In this document: positions 43,430-52,360 of the stretch, piece after piece
Layout of the letters: each line of letters begins with the position of its first letter
Position numbering within the stretch: position 1 is the first letter of the stretch
Origin: CAWUEZ02 sp963921355
GTDB lineage: Bacteria > Pseudomonadota > Alphaproteobacteria > Thalassobaculales > Thalassobaculaceae
Reading direction: 5' to 3'
DNA: 64,000 bases
Assembly (NCBI GenBank): GCA_963921355.3
Contig: OZ001190.1
Coordinates: forward strand, 1,116,001 to 1,180,000
Made by a program: the position numbers and the translations under genes
Notes under the pieces: model-generated
Databases searched by the model: none
What the model was told of the DNA's origin: nothing
Seen by the model: only the letters and a program-made list of their open reading frames with translations

Positions 43430-44629
43430 ATGAACCGTCCCCGTCCCGACAGCTCTGCGGTCGCGGGCCTGCTGACCGCGCTGGTCGCCTTCGGTCCGAT
43501 CTCGACCGACATGTACCTGCCGTCGCTGCCGGCCCTGGTAACCGCCTTCGACTCCGATGTGGCGACGGTGCAGCTGACCCTGAGCGCTTTCCTGGTCGCT
43601 TTCGCCATCGCCATGCTGGTCTACGGGCCGCTGTCGGACCGTTTCGGCCGGCGCCCGGTTCTGCTCGGTGCGATCGCCGTCTTCGTTTTGGCGTCGATCG
43701 CCTGCGTGTTCGCTCCCACGATTGAGGCTCTGATTGGTGCCCGCATTCTGCAGGCGGTCGGCTGCTGCGCCGGCCCGGTGCTGGGCCGGGCCGTGGTGCG
43801 CGATGTCTACGGCCGTGATCGGGCCGCCACCGTGCTGTCCTACATGGGCACGGCCATGGCGCTGGCCCCGGCCATCGGTCCGATCGCGGGCGGGTGGCTG
43901 CAGGTCGCGTTCGGCTGGCAATCGGTGTTCTGGGTGCTGACGGGATTCTCGCTGATCGCGCTGATCGGCGTCTATCTGATGCTGGACGAAACCAACGCCC
44001 ACAAGGACCCGGTGGCAACCTCGCCGCGGGGGCTGCTGGCGAACTACCGGGCGCTGCTGACCCACCGGGTCTATGTCGGTTACGTGGCGACCATATCGGC
44101 CTGCTACAGCGTCATCTTCTGTTTCATCTCCGGCTCCGCCTTCGTGCTGATCGACGTGGTCGGCCTGACACCTGACCTCTACGGCTACTGTTTCGCGACC
44201 ATGGTGCTCGGCTACATGACCGGGACGTTTCTGTCAGCCCGGCTTGGCCCGCGCTTCGGCATCGAACCGCTGATCCTCGCCGGCGGGCTCGTCGCCACCG
44301 TGTCCGGCGGGATGATGGCGGTGTTCGCCTGGAGCGGCACGGTCTCGGTCGCGACCATCGTCATCCCCCAGACCCTGGCCATGGTGGGCGTGGGACTGAC
44401 CTTCCCGAACTGCCAGGCCGGCGCGATCGGTCCGTTTCCGACCATGGCCGGGTCGGCGTCGGCGCTGCTCGGGTTCTTCCAGATGGGGATCGCGGCCGCG
44501 GTCGGGCTGGCGATCGGCCACGCCTTCGACGGCACCGCCCGGCCGCTGGCCACCGGTGTCGCGGTATCGGGATTGCTGACCCTACTGTTCTTCGCGGTTC
44601 TGGTCTGGCCGGCCCGCCACCGGGCCTGA
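43430..44629 (+). CDS. Bcr/CflA-family MFS multidrug efflux transporter (2)
   Basis: The 399-residue transporter has twelve predicted membrane helices, with motif A as YGPLSDRFGRRPVLLG. DMYLPSLPALVTAFDSD and ILQAVGCCAGPVLGRAVVRDVYG are typical of the Bcr/CflA branch. It is paralogous to the transporter at 41384 but clearly diverged. GPISTDMYLP is the strong family signature. It ends 18 nt from the convergent PBP1 gene. Confidence 0.9.
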   Translation: MNRPRPDSSAVAGLLTALVAFGPISTDMYLPSLPALVTAFDSDVATVQLTLSAFLVAFAIAMLVYGPLSDRFGRRPVLLGAIAVFVLASIACVFAPTIEALIGARILQAVGCCAGPVLGRAVVRDVYGRDRAATVLSYMGTAMALAPAIGPIAGGWLQVAFGWQSVFWVLTGFSLIALIGVYLMLDETNAHKDPVATSPRGLLANYRALLTHRVYVGYVATISACYSVIFCFISGSAFVLIDVVGLTPDLYGYCFATMVLGYMTGTFLSARLGPRFGIEPLILAGGLVATVSGGMMAVFAWSGTVSVATIVIPQTLAMVGVGLTFPNCQAGAIGPFPTMAGSASALLGFFQMGIAAAVGLAIGHAFDGTARPLATGVAVSGLLTLLFFAVLVWPARHRA

Positions 44630-44647
44630 TCTTATGGTGCTCCCGAC

Positions 44648-46669
44648 TCAATCGGGGGTCGGATTTGCCGCCAGGGTCTCCAAGGCCGGCCCCGAGAAGG
44701 CGCGCTTTGGCTGCCCCTTCAGTGCCGCTGTCATGAAGGACTGGAAGATCTCGGCAGGAAGGCCGCCGCCGGTGACCGACTCCATCGGGCGCCCCGCGTC
44801 GTTGCCGACCCAGACAACGGCCACCAGGTCCGGGGTGTAGCCGGCAAACCAGGCATCGCGGAAGCCTTGGCTGGTTCCGGTCTTGCCTGCCACGGGCCGG
44901 TCAAGCCGGGCGGCGCGCCCGGTGCCGCTGCGCACCGACTCCGACAACATAGCCGTCAGGTCGTCGGCGGCCCGGCGTGAGACCCGGGATCCCAGACCTG
45001 ATCCCTGGCGGCGGTAGAGGGTGGTTCCGGCGGTGTCGCGGACCGTTCGGACGGCGAACGGTGCCACCGGCCGGCCGCCATTGGCGAATGCCGCGTAGGC
45101 GCCCGCCAGGGTGACCGGGTTCATGGCGTCGACGCCAAGGCCGAGGCTGGGCCCCCGGGTGAGGCCCTGGGCGATGCCGAGCCGGCGCGCGGCATCCCGG
45201 ACCGCGGCCCGACCGACCCGTTCCTGCAGACGGATGGTGGCGGCGTTCCGGCTGTCGGCGAGCGCCCGGGTCAGCGAGATCCGGCCGGCGTGACGGCCAT
45301 CGAAATTGCCGGGCGACCAGCCCTCGACCGTGATCGGACCGTCGTCGATGGGGTCTTCCGGGGCCCAGCCCTGCTCCAGGGCCGCCAGGAACACCACCGG
45401 CTTGAAGACCGAGCCCGGCTGGCGCTGGGCCTGGACGGCCCTGTTGAACTGGCTCTTCCGATAGCTGACGCCGCCGACCATGGCCCGGACCGCACCGGTC
45501 TCCGGATCGAGCGCCACCAGCGCCGCCTGGCGTGCGCCGCGTTTTGCCGTTCCGGCGAGCGCCGCTGTCACCGTGCGTTCCGCCAGAGTCTGCAGGCGCA
45601 GGTCGAGCGTGGTCTCGACCGACAGGTCGCTGGCCCGCCGGCCGACGAATCCCGGGACCTGGTCGTACACCCAGTCGGAGAAGTAGCGGTGCCCGGCGCC
45701 GCGGCCGACCGGCCCCCGCAGCCGATAGGGGTTGGCCGCCACCTTTCGGGCGGTGGCATCGTCGATCATGCCGATCTCGGCCATGGCGGCGAGAACCAGT
45801 GCCGTGCGCTTTCGCGCACGCTCCGGCGCGCTGGCGGGATTGTAGCGTGACGGGCCTTTCAGCATCGCGGCCAGCAGCGCCGCCTCGCCGAGCGACAGGC
45901 TGTGCGCCGTCTTGGAGAAGTACTTGCGCGCCGCCGCATCGACCCCGTAGGCGCCGGCGCCGAAATAGACCCGGTTGAGATAGATCGACAGGATCTCGTC
46001 CTTGCTGAACGTGCGTTCGAGCCAGAACGCCAGCAGCAGTTCCCGGATCTTTCGGGACAGGCTGCGGTCGGGAGTCAGGAACACGTTCTTGGCCAGTTGC
46101 TGGGTCAGCGTGCTGCCACCCTGGACAACCCGTCCGGCGCGCAGGTTGTGATAGACCGCCCGGGCCAAGCCGATCGGATCGATTCCGAAATGTTGGCGGA
46201 ACCGCCGATCCTCGATGGCGATCACCGCGTTGGGCAGGTGCGACGGCATCTGCGACGGCATCTGCGAGACGGTCACCGCATCGCCGTGCATCGGCCCGTA
46301 GGACGCGAACAGGGCGCCACCGGCATCGGCCATCTGCACCGACCCCGGCCGGGTGTAGTGGTCGAGGTCGGAGATGTCCGGCAGGTGGTAGGCGTGCCAG
46401 GCCAGCAGGCCGCCGACCGCCATCAGCCCCCAGAACCCCAGCAGGAAGCCGACCCGCAGGGAATGACGAAGCAGCCGGCCGGCCCAGCCGCGCCGGGCGA
46501 GGGTTCGGCGTCCGCCCGACCGTCGCTTGCCGGCCCGGCGCCGCGCCGGTGTCCGTCCGCCGGAGCGCTCGGCCGGTTTGGCGCCGGCCTTCTTGCCGTC
46601 AGCCTTTCGGGAGCCGGCCGCCGGTTTTGCCTTCTTGTGTGTCGGTGTGCCGCGCGCGCTGCGTGCCAT
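44648..46669 (-). CDS. Bifunctional penicillin-binding protein 1 (transglycosylase/transpeptidase)
   Basis: The 673-residue class A PBP polymerises and cross-links peptidoglycan. It begins with about 70 Lys/Arg/Ala-rich cytoplasmic residues, then a membrane helix (about 73-95). The GT51 domain follows (IEDRRFRQHFGIDP, GGSTLTQQLAKN, RKIRELLLAFWLE), and the transpeptidase has SxxK at S420-K423 (GSVFKP), SRN and KTGTS. The tail is short with no extra domains, closer to PbpC-like/PBP1 forms than to MrcA. An in-frame TTG at 46693 is an alternative start. A small internal duplication MPSQMPS occurs before the GT51 domain. Confidence 0.9.
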   Translation of the reverse strand: MARSARGTPTHKKAKPAAGSRKADGKKAGAKPAERSGGRTPARRRAGKRRSGGRRTLARRGWAGRLLRHSLRVGFLLGFWGLMAVGGLLAWHAYHLPDISDLDHYTRPGSVQMADAGGALFASYGPMHGDAVTVSQMPSQMPSHLPNAVIAIEDRRFRQHFGIDPIGLARAVYHNLRAGRVVQGGSTLTQQLAKNVFLTPDRSLSRKIRELLLAFWLERTFSKDEILSIYLNRVYFGAGAYGVDAAARKYFSKTAHSLSLGEAALLAAMLKGPSRYNPASAPERARKRTALVLAAMAEIGMIDDATARKVAANPYRLRGPVGRGAGHRYFSDWVYDQVPGFVGRRASDLSVETTLDLRLQTLAERTVTAALAGTAKRGARQAALVALDPETGAVRAMVGGVSYRKSQFNRAVQAQRQPGSVFKPVVFLAALEQGWAPEDPIDDGPITVEGWSPGNFDGRHAGRISLTRALADSRNAATIRLQERVGRAAVRDAARRLGIAQGLTRGPSLGLGVDAMNPVTLAGAYAAFANGGRPVAPFAVRTVRDTAGTTLYRRQGSGLGSRVSRRAADDLTAMLSESVRSGTGRAARLDRPVAGKTGTSQGFRDAWFAGYTPDLVAVVWVGNDAGRPMESVTGGGLPAEIFQSFMTAALKGQPKRAFSGPALETLAANPTPD

Positions 46670-46732
46670 GCCGTCGATCTTTAGTTCGCTCAACTAATTA
46701 AGATATACGATGAACTTACTGAAATATCGAGT

Positions 46733-48385
46733 TTAAAGCTCTTTTGCTGATTTGTGACAGTTGGGGGGGAACCGCAGAATGGCTCGGGTTCCCTTGCCGA
46801 GCTGGCTCTCCAGGGCGAGACGGCCGCCATGCAGCTGCATCATCCGGTCGACCAGCGGCAGGCCGAGACCGGTCCCCCCTGGTGAGCGGGTTTGCGCGGC
46901 ACCCGCCCGGCTGAACGGCTCCATCACCCGGCTGACCTCAGCGGGCCCCATCCCGACCCCGGTATCGACCACCGAGATCTCCAGCCAGCCATCGTCACGG
47001 ATCGCCGCGTCGACGCCGACCTCGCCGCCCGGTTCGGTGAACTTCAGCGCGTTCGACAGCAGATTCATGAGCATCTGGCGGTAGCGCCGCGGATCGACAC
47101 GCAAGGCCGGCGCGTCATCCGGGATCCGGCTCTCCAGGGTCAGCCGCTGCTTGGTTGCGGGATCGCGCAGGATCTCCACCACCGTTCGCGTCGTTGCGGC
47201 GGCATCGATCCACTCGGGATTGATTTCCATCCGTCCGGCTTCGATCCGCGACAGGTCCAGGATGTCGTTGATCAGGGTCAGCAGATGCGACCCGCTCTCG
47301 TGGATCGCGGCTACGTAGGTCTCGATCGACTGTGGATCCAGGGACTCAGGAGTTTCAGCGAGATTCTGGCGGATCAGTTCAGAGAAGCCGAGGACCGAAT
47401 TCAGCGGGGTGCGTAGTTCGTGGCTGACCAGGGCCAGGAACTCCGATTTGGTGTGTGCCGCCCGCTCGGCCTCCTCCAGGGCCGCGGCGACCTGGCGACG
47501 CGACTGCTCGACCCGGGCCATGGCGGCGGCGGTCTCGCTCGACTTGGCGACCACCTCGCGGGTCCGTTCCTCGACCCGGCGTTCAAGCTCGGCCTTGGTC
47601 TCGGCCAGCGCTGCGCGGGTGTTGCGCAACTTCACGACCATGTCGTTGAACGCCTGGCGGAGGATTTCGGTCTCGGTGTCCCGGGCAGCGGCCGCGGTCT
47701 CGGCGTCGAACTCGACCGTCTCCAGCCGCTGGATGTTCGTCCGCCGCGCCGCGTCGGTCAGCCGCGTCAGGGGGCGGACCAGGATCGAGCGGCTCACCCG
47801 CTCGAAGATGAGCCACAGAATGATGGTCTTCACGATCGCGGTCGCGATCAGCAGGGCAACCCGCCATCGGGCCCGCTCGAGAACCACCAGCCGGCTCGAG
47901 TACAGCGTGACATGGCCCACCCGGTCGCGGCCGACGGCATGGGAGTGATAGACGAAGAACGCGGCGGTGATCGGTTCCTCGATCCAGGGCCAACGGCCGG
48001 TCCCGGCGGCATCCGGTTCGCCGGGAACCACCCCGACACGCAGGAGTTCGGCGCGCTGGTTGTGGTCGGTGCCCAGCACGCCCTTGATCTCGGGTATTTC
48101 GACCATGCCGGCGGCGATCGACTCCACATCGCCGAGCTCCAGCGACCAGAGCGGGTTCGACAGGGCCCCCTGCAGCATGCGCTGGTAGATCGAGAGTTCG
48201 CGTTCCAGGTCGTTGCGTGTCGTCACATAGACTTCGCCGATCAGAATGCCGGTGATCGTGACCGCCGCCGCCAGGTACAGCAGGAACGCCGCGCGGAACA
48301 GACGCCGGGTGATCGCCGGGCGCCGCGGATCCGGTGCCTGGTTTGCGGCACCACGCGTCTGCGGTTCTGGGGGGTCCAATGCCAT
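46733..48385 (-). CDS. Membrane histidine kinase, partner of a periplasmic binding protein
   Basis: The 550-residue kinase has two membrane helices (about 30-52 and 172-195) around a small periplasmic domain, then a linker helix, a long coiled coil (about 255-315), HisKA with H322 (VSHELRTPLN) and HATPase_c (MNLLSNALKF, DTGVGMG, GGTGLGLPLV). There is no receiver domain and no nearby response regulator. The gene lies only 6 nt after a periplasmic solute-binding-like gene, suggesting ligand-dependent signalling through the binding protein, as in TorS/TorT or DctB-type systems. The ligand is unknown. Confidence 0.85.
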   Translation of the reverse strand: MALDPPEPQTRGAANQAPDPRRPAITRRLFRAAFLLYLAAAVTITGILIGEVYVTTRNDLERELSIYQRMLQGALSNPLWSLELGDVESIAAGMVEIPEIKGVLGTDHNQRAELLRVGVVPGEPDAAGTGRWPWIEEPITAAFFVYHSHAVGRDRVGHVTLYSSRLVVLERARWRVALLIATAIVKTIILWLIFERVSRSILVRPLTRLTDAARRTNIQRLETVEFDAETAAAARDTETEILRQAFNDMVVKLRNTRAALAETKAELERRVEERTREVVAKSSETAAAMARVEQSRRQVAAALEEAERAAHTKSEFLALVSHELRTPLNSVLGFSELIRQNLAETPESLDPQSIETYVAAIHESGSHLLTLINDILDLSRIEAGRMEINPEWIDAAATTRTVVEILRDPATKQRLTLESRIPDDAPALRVDPRRYRQMLMNLLSNALKFTEPGGEVGVDAAIRDDGWLEISVVDTGVGMGPAEVSRVMEPFSRAGAAQTRSPGGTGLGLPLVDRMMQLHGGRLALESQLGKGTRAILRFPPNCHKSAKEL

Positions 48386-48391
48386 GTCCGG

Positions 48392-49234
48392 TTACCGGGA
48401 CCCGCCCGTATAGGCGTCGAGGCGGATCTGGAAACCGGGATCGGCATTGACCACAGCGATCGTATCCCAGATCGCCTCGGCGAGGTCCGGATCGCGCGCG
48501 ACCAGACCCTTGGACAACAGAAGGAAGTAAGCCTTGGTCTGCAGGGGGGGCTCGAGTTTGACCACATCGCCGTAGGCGCCCGGATTTCGTTGGATGGCGG
48601 CGGCAGCCATGTTCTCAAGCTCCGCATAGGCCGCAATCCGGCCGGCGACCAGTTTGTTCAGGTTGACCTCCTGCACCTTGCCGGTCTCCACCCTGATGCC
48701 GGCCTTCTCGAGATCGCCGACGATCGAGTATCCGGCCGTGGCGCCGACCGCTGCGCCGCCGAGCCCGTCGATGGTCTGGCCATCCCAGGTCACCGATGAC
48801 CCGCGCAGGACATGGAGGGCATAGGACTGGAAGAAGATCGCGCGGGCGTCGTCCACCTGCCCGTCAGGGGTTTTCGGGTAGACGCCGATCGCTTCGCGCT
48901 CCGGCTTGTAGCTGGCGTGGAAGATGCCATCGACCTCATCGGTTTCGACGAGATAGAGCCCGCGTTTCCAGGGCAGCCGGCGAAAGCCGATGTTGATCCG
49001 CAGTCTTTTGCCAACCGCCTTCAGGAGGTCCAGCGTAAGGCCGGGGCGGTCCCAGTTGATGGCCGTGCCCTCGCCGAGATAGCGGGGCGGATTGGCACGG
49101 GTCTCAAAGGCGAAGGTGACGGTCGGCCGGTTCTCGAATCGGGCCGGAGGTTCCGCCATGGCCGACCCCACGGCGAACCCGAGGTACCAGCCCGCCGCCG
49201 CGATCATCCCCATCACGCGTGCGCGAATCACCAC
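48392..49234 (-). CDS. Periplasmic solute-binding protein (family 3-like)
   Basis: GTG 49234 follows AGGGGAG. The 280-residue product has a signal peptide (MIAAAGWYLGFAVGSAMAEP, cleavage near residue 27) and a PBP-II fold: VTFAFETRANPPRYLGEG, GLTLDLLKAVGKRL, then DEVDGIFHASYKPERE. It resembles the SBP_bac_3 class that binds amino acids or other small solutes. No permease or ATPase is encoded nearby. The 6-nt spacing to the histidine kinase makes it a likely sensor subunit rather than a transporter component. Confidence 0.82.
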   Translation of the reverse strand: MVIRARVMGMIAAAGWYLGFAVGSAMAEPPARFENRPTVTFAFETRANPPRYLGEGTAINWDRPGLTLDLLKAVGKRLRINIGFRRLPWKRGLYLVETDEVDGIFHASYKPEREAIGVYPKTPDGQVDDARAIFFQSYALHVLRGSSVTWDGQTIDGLGGAAVGATAGYSIVGDLEKAGIRVETGKVQEVNLNKLVAGRIAAYAELENMAAAAIQRNPGAYGDVVKLEPPLQTKAYFLLLSKGLVARDPDLAEAIWDTIAVVNADPGFQIRLDAYTGGSR

Positions 49235-49395
49235 CGCTCCCCTTCGGTCCCGTGTCGCCGAGCGACAGGGTATAGGTCAAAAGCGGACATCTTGGCCAGC
49301 AGGTGCCGCGGTCGGATTTGCGTCGCTCGGGCGCCGGTCCTATGGTCCTGGCAGGGGCTTAGGCTCAAGGACTGACTCTATCTAAGACGTGGATC

Positions 49396-50592
49396 ATGGC
49401 CGCTGAGGAACCGGCGCTTCGGGAGACGCTGGCGTCGGGCGCCAGCCGCATTTTCAATGCCGCGGAAATCACCCGCGGTGTCGAGGCGGCGGCGACGGAG
49501 GACGACCCGCCGGACCTGCTGTTCAATCACAAGTCCCTGAACTACAGCGTCTTCATCAAACGACCCAAGGACACCGCACCCCCGCCAGGCGCCGGCGCGG
49601 GCATCGGTTCGTCGGCGGAAATCCTGGAGAACGGGCAGGTGAAGACCGTCTCGTTCGAGATGGTGTCGCGGGTCGAGAAGGGGGATATCGCGACCTTCCT
49701 CTACGTGCCGTTTGACGTCGAGGACATCTCCGGTGGCGGCAACAGCCTCGATCTGAGCTCGGCGCGCGGCCGCATCGAAGGCATCTTCGAACTCACCGGC
49801 TTCGACATGAAGCAGGAAGGCCGGTCGATTGCCCGGGATAAACGGTTGGTCGAGCTGATCGAGGAGCTGCCCTCGCTCGACCCTTTCCTGCTGCGCGATC
49901 GGCTGGAAACCGACGGCATTGAGGCGCCGGAAGCGTATTTCGAGATCTCCGACGAAGAGTTCCAGGAGATCAAGAAGTACATCCTGTCCAAGTTCCGGCC
50001 GATCACCGAACGGGTCGTCGACCCGAATTCGCCCCGGGCCGCCGAGACCGCCGAGCAGTTCATCATGAAGCTCTGGGAGGGCAACGATCTCAACTATCTG
50101 GCACCGATCACCCAGGTGTTCCGGATCGACCCGGAAGAGGCCAGCGAGATCTACTATTCCTGGAAAGGCGTGACGTACTACGAGTTCCAGTACAAGCGCA
50201 GCCAGCGCACCATGCTGGGCTTCGCCGACTGGCTGCACACCAAGGGGGCGGTGCCATCGCACTATGTGAAGTCGGACCAGCGCCACGAGCTTGAGACCAA
50301 GGCCAAGGAGGTGGCCGGCGCTTTCGCCCGCCATCTCAGGAACGCCTCGGAGATCCTGCGGATCTACAACCAGAGCTATGAGGACCTGTTCGTGCGCGGC
50401 GGTGATGCCAAGCCGTTCATCGAGTTCCTGCGGGATTCGAGCACCCTGTTCTGGGATATCTCGGCGTCGATCTCCGCCCTCAACTACGGGGTCGCGGTCT
50501 GGCGCCAGCACACCGCCAAATCGTCCGATGGCAAGCTGCCGGCCGACGATCTGGCCAAGCTCCTGGACCTGCTCGATCGCGTGATCATCTAG
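49396..50592 (+). CDS. Protein of unknown function, 398 residues
   Basis: I do not recognise this family. The protein is acidic, without signal peptide or membrane helices, and contains no catalytic motif I can name. The N-terminal part (about 35-110) has NHKSLNYSVFIKRPKD and FLYVPFDVEDISGGGN. The middle (about 145-210) is rich in charged helices (EISDEEFQEIKKYILSKF). The C-terminal half has many aromatic residues (VTYYEFQYKRSQR, FADWLHTKG) and ends in helices. Codon use matches its neighbours, so recent transfer is not indicated. It stands alone on the plus strand, divergent from the solute-binding protein gene, with the 52-aa gene 130 bp downstream. Confidence 0.75.
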   Translation: MAAEEPALRETLASGASRIFNAAEITRGVEAAATEDDPPDLLFNHKSLNYSVFIKRPKDTAPPPGAGAGIGSSAEILENGQVKTVSFEMVSRVEKGDIATFLYVPFDVEDISGGGNSLDLSSARGRIEGIFELTGFDMKQEGRSIARDKRLVELIEELPSLDPFLLRDRLETDGIEAPEAYFEISDEEFQEIKKYILSKFRPITERVVDPNSPRAAETAEQFIMKLWEGNDLNYLAPITQVFRIDPEEASEIYYSWKGVTYYEFQYKRSQRTMLGFADWLHTKGAVPSHYVKSDQRHELETKAKEVAGAFARHLRNASEILRIYNQSYEDLFVRGGDAKPFIEFLRDSSTLFWDISASISALNYGVAVWRQHTAKSSDGKLPADDLAKLLDLLDRVII

Positions 50593-50722
50593 GGCGGACC
50601 GGCCGAACGTTGGGGGACAGCGATGGCCGCGGGATCATCCGGCGAACCGCCGTCGGGCCGTCAACACTTCCTTTAGGATTGGCACCTTAGACTGTACCTC
50701 TCGCGATTAGGAGGTAGCGGCC

Positions 50723-50881
50723 ATGCCGTTCGACGACATGCCCGAAATCGAGCTGAAGACCCCGGCGGAAGTTGCCCGGGACGCCGAACCCGGCACGGTG
50801 CAGGAGCCCTCGATGGCGGCCCTCATCGAGGCCATCCGCGTCCTTGTTGCCACGCCCGACGAGGACCGCCGAGCCGCCTGA
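50723..50881 (+). CDS. Small 52-residue protein of unknown function
   Basis: A near-perfect Shine-Dalgarno (AGGAGGT, 50709-50715) stands 7 nt before ATG 50723. The frame encodes MPFDDMPEIELKTPAEVARD and ends LIEAIRVLVATPDEDRRAA. It is acidic and likely helical, without cysteines, signal peptide or membrane helix. The ribosome-binding site is among the best in the window, which argues that it is translated. It may belong with the unknown 398-residue gene upstream. No homology was recognised. Confidence 0.6.
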   Translation: MPFDDMPEIELKTPAEVARDAEPGTVQEPSMAALIEAIRVLVATPDEDRRAA

Positions 50882-50903
50882 GCCGCGGCGCTAGCGGCGG
50901 AGC

Positions 50904-51677
50904 CTAGTGCTCGCGGAGCAGCCGGCCGTAGCCGGTGATGCGGTCGCCGATACCGGCCTTGCGCAGACAATCCCAGATCATCGCCTGATTGCTGACCACC
51001 ACCGGTTTTCCGACGGCGTTCTCGAGCGCCTCGACGCGACCGAGTGTTCTGAGCGCCCCACAACTGAAGAAAAGCGCGTCGGCCTCCGGGTGCCGGGCCA
51101 GCGCGGCCGCGCCGTAGGCCGCGAGAAAACCCGGATCGAGGCGCACCATGTCGCTGTCTTTCTCAAGCCCGAGACCGTAGAGCTGGGCGATCCGGAACCC
51201 GCGCGCTTCCAGATAGCTGATCTCGGCGTGGTTCACGGCGTCGATATACGGGGTACAGACGACGAGGGTTGCGGCCTGGAGGGCGCGCAGGGCGTTGATG
51301 ACACCGGTGATGATGGAACTGGGCCGGGCGGTCGGTTGGCCGGCCTGCAAGGCGGCGAACACCCGGTCTTCACCGATCACCAGACTGCCCGAGGTACAGG
51401 CGTAACAGACGACGTCCAGCGACTCGTCCGGCAGCAGCAGGGCGGCGGCATCGGGCAGCAGGTCGGCCTGGGCGGCCAGGGTCTCGACGGTGATGCTGTC
51501 CGGGATCGCCAGCCGGGTCGTGTGCACGCCGACACCATCCGGGCGCAGGGTCATGATGTCGTCCTGCACCGTCTGCTCGGTGGCGAGCAGCAGGTAACCG
51601 ATCTTGGCCCGCCAATGGGCGCCGCGATCGAAGCGGGCCTCGGGCAGGGCGGAGCTGTCGGTCTCGGCGAGGGTCAT
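50904..51677 (-). CDS. Asp/Glu racemase superfamily enzyme (maleate isomerase/arylmalonate decarboxylase-like)
   Basis: The 257-residue enzyme has two cysteines in the usual places: C94 in VVCYACTSGS and C206 in FFSCGALRT. This arrangement fits maleate cis-trans isomerase, Asp/hydantoin racemase and arylmalonate decarboxylase relatives. The N-terminal RAKIGYLLLATEQTVQDDI and PSSIITGVINALRAL are typical of the maleate isomerase-like branch. Substrate and stereochemistry cannot be settled by sequence. It stands alone between small protein and greB genes. Confidence 0.85.
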   Translation of the reverse strand: MTLAETDSSALPEARFDRGAHWRAKIGYLLLATEQTVQDDIMTLRPDGVGVHTTRLAIPDSITVETLAAQADLLPDAAALLLPDESLDVVCYACTSGSLVIGEDRVFAALQAGQPTARPSSIITGVINALRALQAATLVVCTPYIDAVNHAEISYLEARGFRIAQLYGLGLEKDSDMVRLDPGFLAAYGAAALARHPEADALFFSCGALRTLGRVEALENAVGKPVVVSNQAMIWDCLRKAGIGDRITGYGRLLREH

Positions 51678-51754
51678 GACGGTGCAGTGTGGGACGGGCC
51701 GACCGGCGTGTCACGCGGCGTGTCTACCAGCGGGATCCATGGCAGGATAAGCCG

Positions 51755-52348
51755 ATGAGCAAGGCATTCGTGAAGGAAGACGCCGAAGGCCTGGAGGATG
51801 AGGCCGAGGCCCTGCAGGACGACGCCGAGGAAGCGCTCGACGCGGTGGTCGGGCGCAATCTGGTGACGCTGGCCGGCCTGGAGGCTCTGCGGTCCGAGTT
51901 GAAGCAGTTGCGTACGGTCGAACGGCCGAAGGTCGTCGAGGTTGTCTCCTGGGCCGCCGGCAACGGCGACCGCTCGGAGAACGGCGACTACATCTACGGC
52001 AAGAAACGGCTGCGCGAGATCGACCGGCGTCTGCGCTATCTCTCCAAACGCATCGAGACCGCAGAGCCGGTCGATCCGGCCGAACAGGCCCATCTCGACC
52101 GGGTGTTCTTCGGTGCCACGGTCACCTATGCCGAATGGGACACCGCCGGAAACGAAACCGAACGGACGATCCGGCTGGTCGGAATCGATGAAGCTGATGC
52201 CGAACGGGGCGACGTCAGCTGGGTCTCGCCAATCGCCAAGGCGTTGATGAAGGCCGAGATCGGCGATGTCGTCACCGTGCGCACCCCCCAGGGAGGGCGC
52301 GAGATCGAAGTCGTCGATATCCGCAACCTGGCCTCGGGTCCGACCTGA
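51755..52348 (+). CDS. greB: Transcription elongation factor GreB
   Basis: GreB rescues backtracked RNA polymerase by stimulating transcript cleavage. The 197-residue protein has the N-terminal coiled coil (about 35-100), with conserved SWAAGNGDRSENGDYIYGKK and IDRRLRYLSKRIE. The tip acidic residues D and E lie in GDRSENGDYIYG. A C-terminal FKBP-like domain (about 110-190) begins FFGATVTYAEW. The N-terminal 30 residues are an acidic extension longer than in the Escherichia coli protein. AGGATAAG precedes ATG 51755. It converges on gyrB. Confidence 0.94.
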   Translation: MSKAFVKEDAEGLEDEAEALQDDAEEALDAVVGRNLVTLAGLEALRSELKQLRTVERPKVVEVVSWAAGNGDRSENGDYIYGKKRLREIDRRLRYLSKRIETAEPVDPAEQAHLDRVFFGATVTYAEWDTAGNETERTIRLVGIDEADAERGDVSWVSPIAKALMKAEIGDVVTVRTPQGGREIEVVDIRNLASGPT

Positions 52349-52360
52349 GCCGACCCGGTC

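Noticed and set aside
50660..50722. Sigma-54 promoter upstream of the 52-residue gene
   Set aside because: TTGGCAC resembles a -24 element, but the -12 GC at the required spacing is missing.
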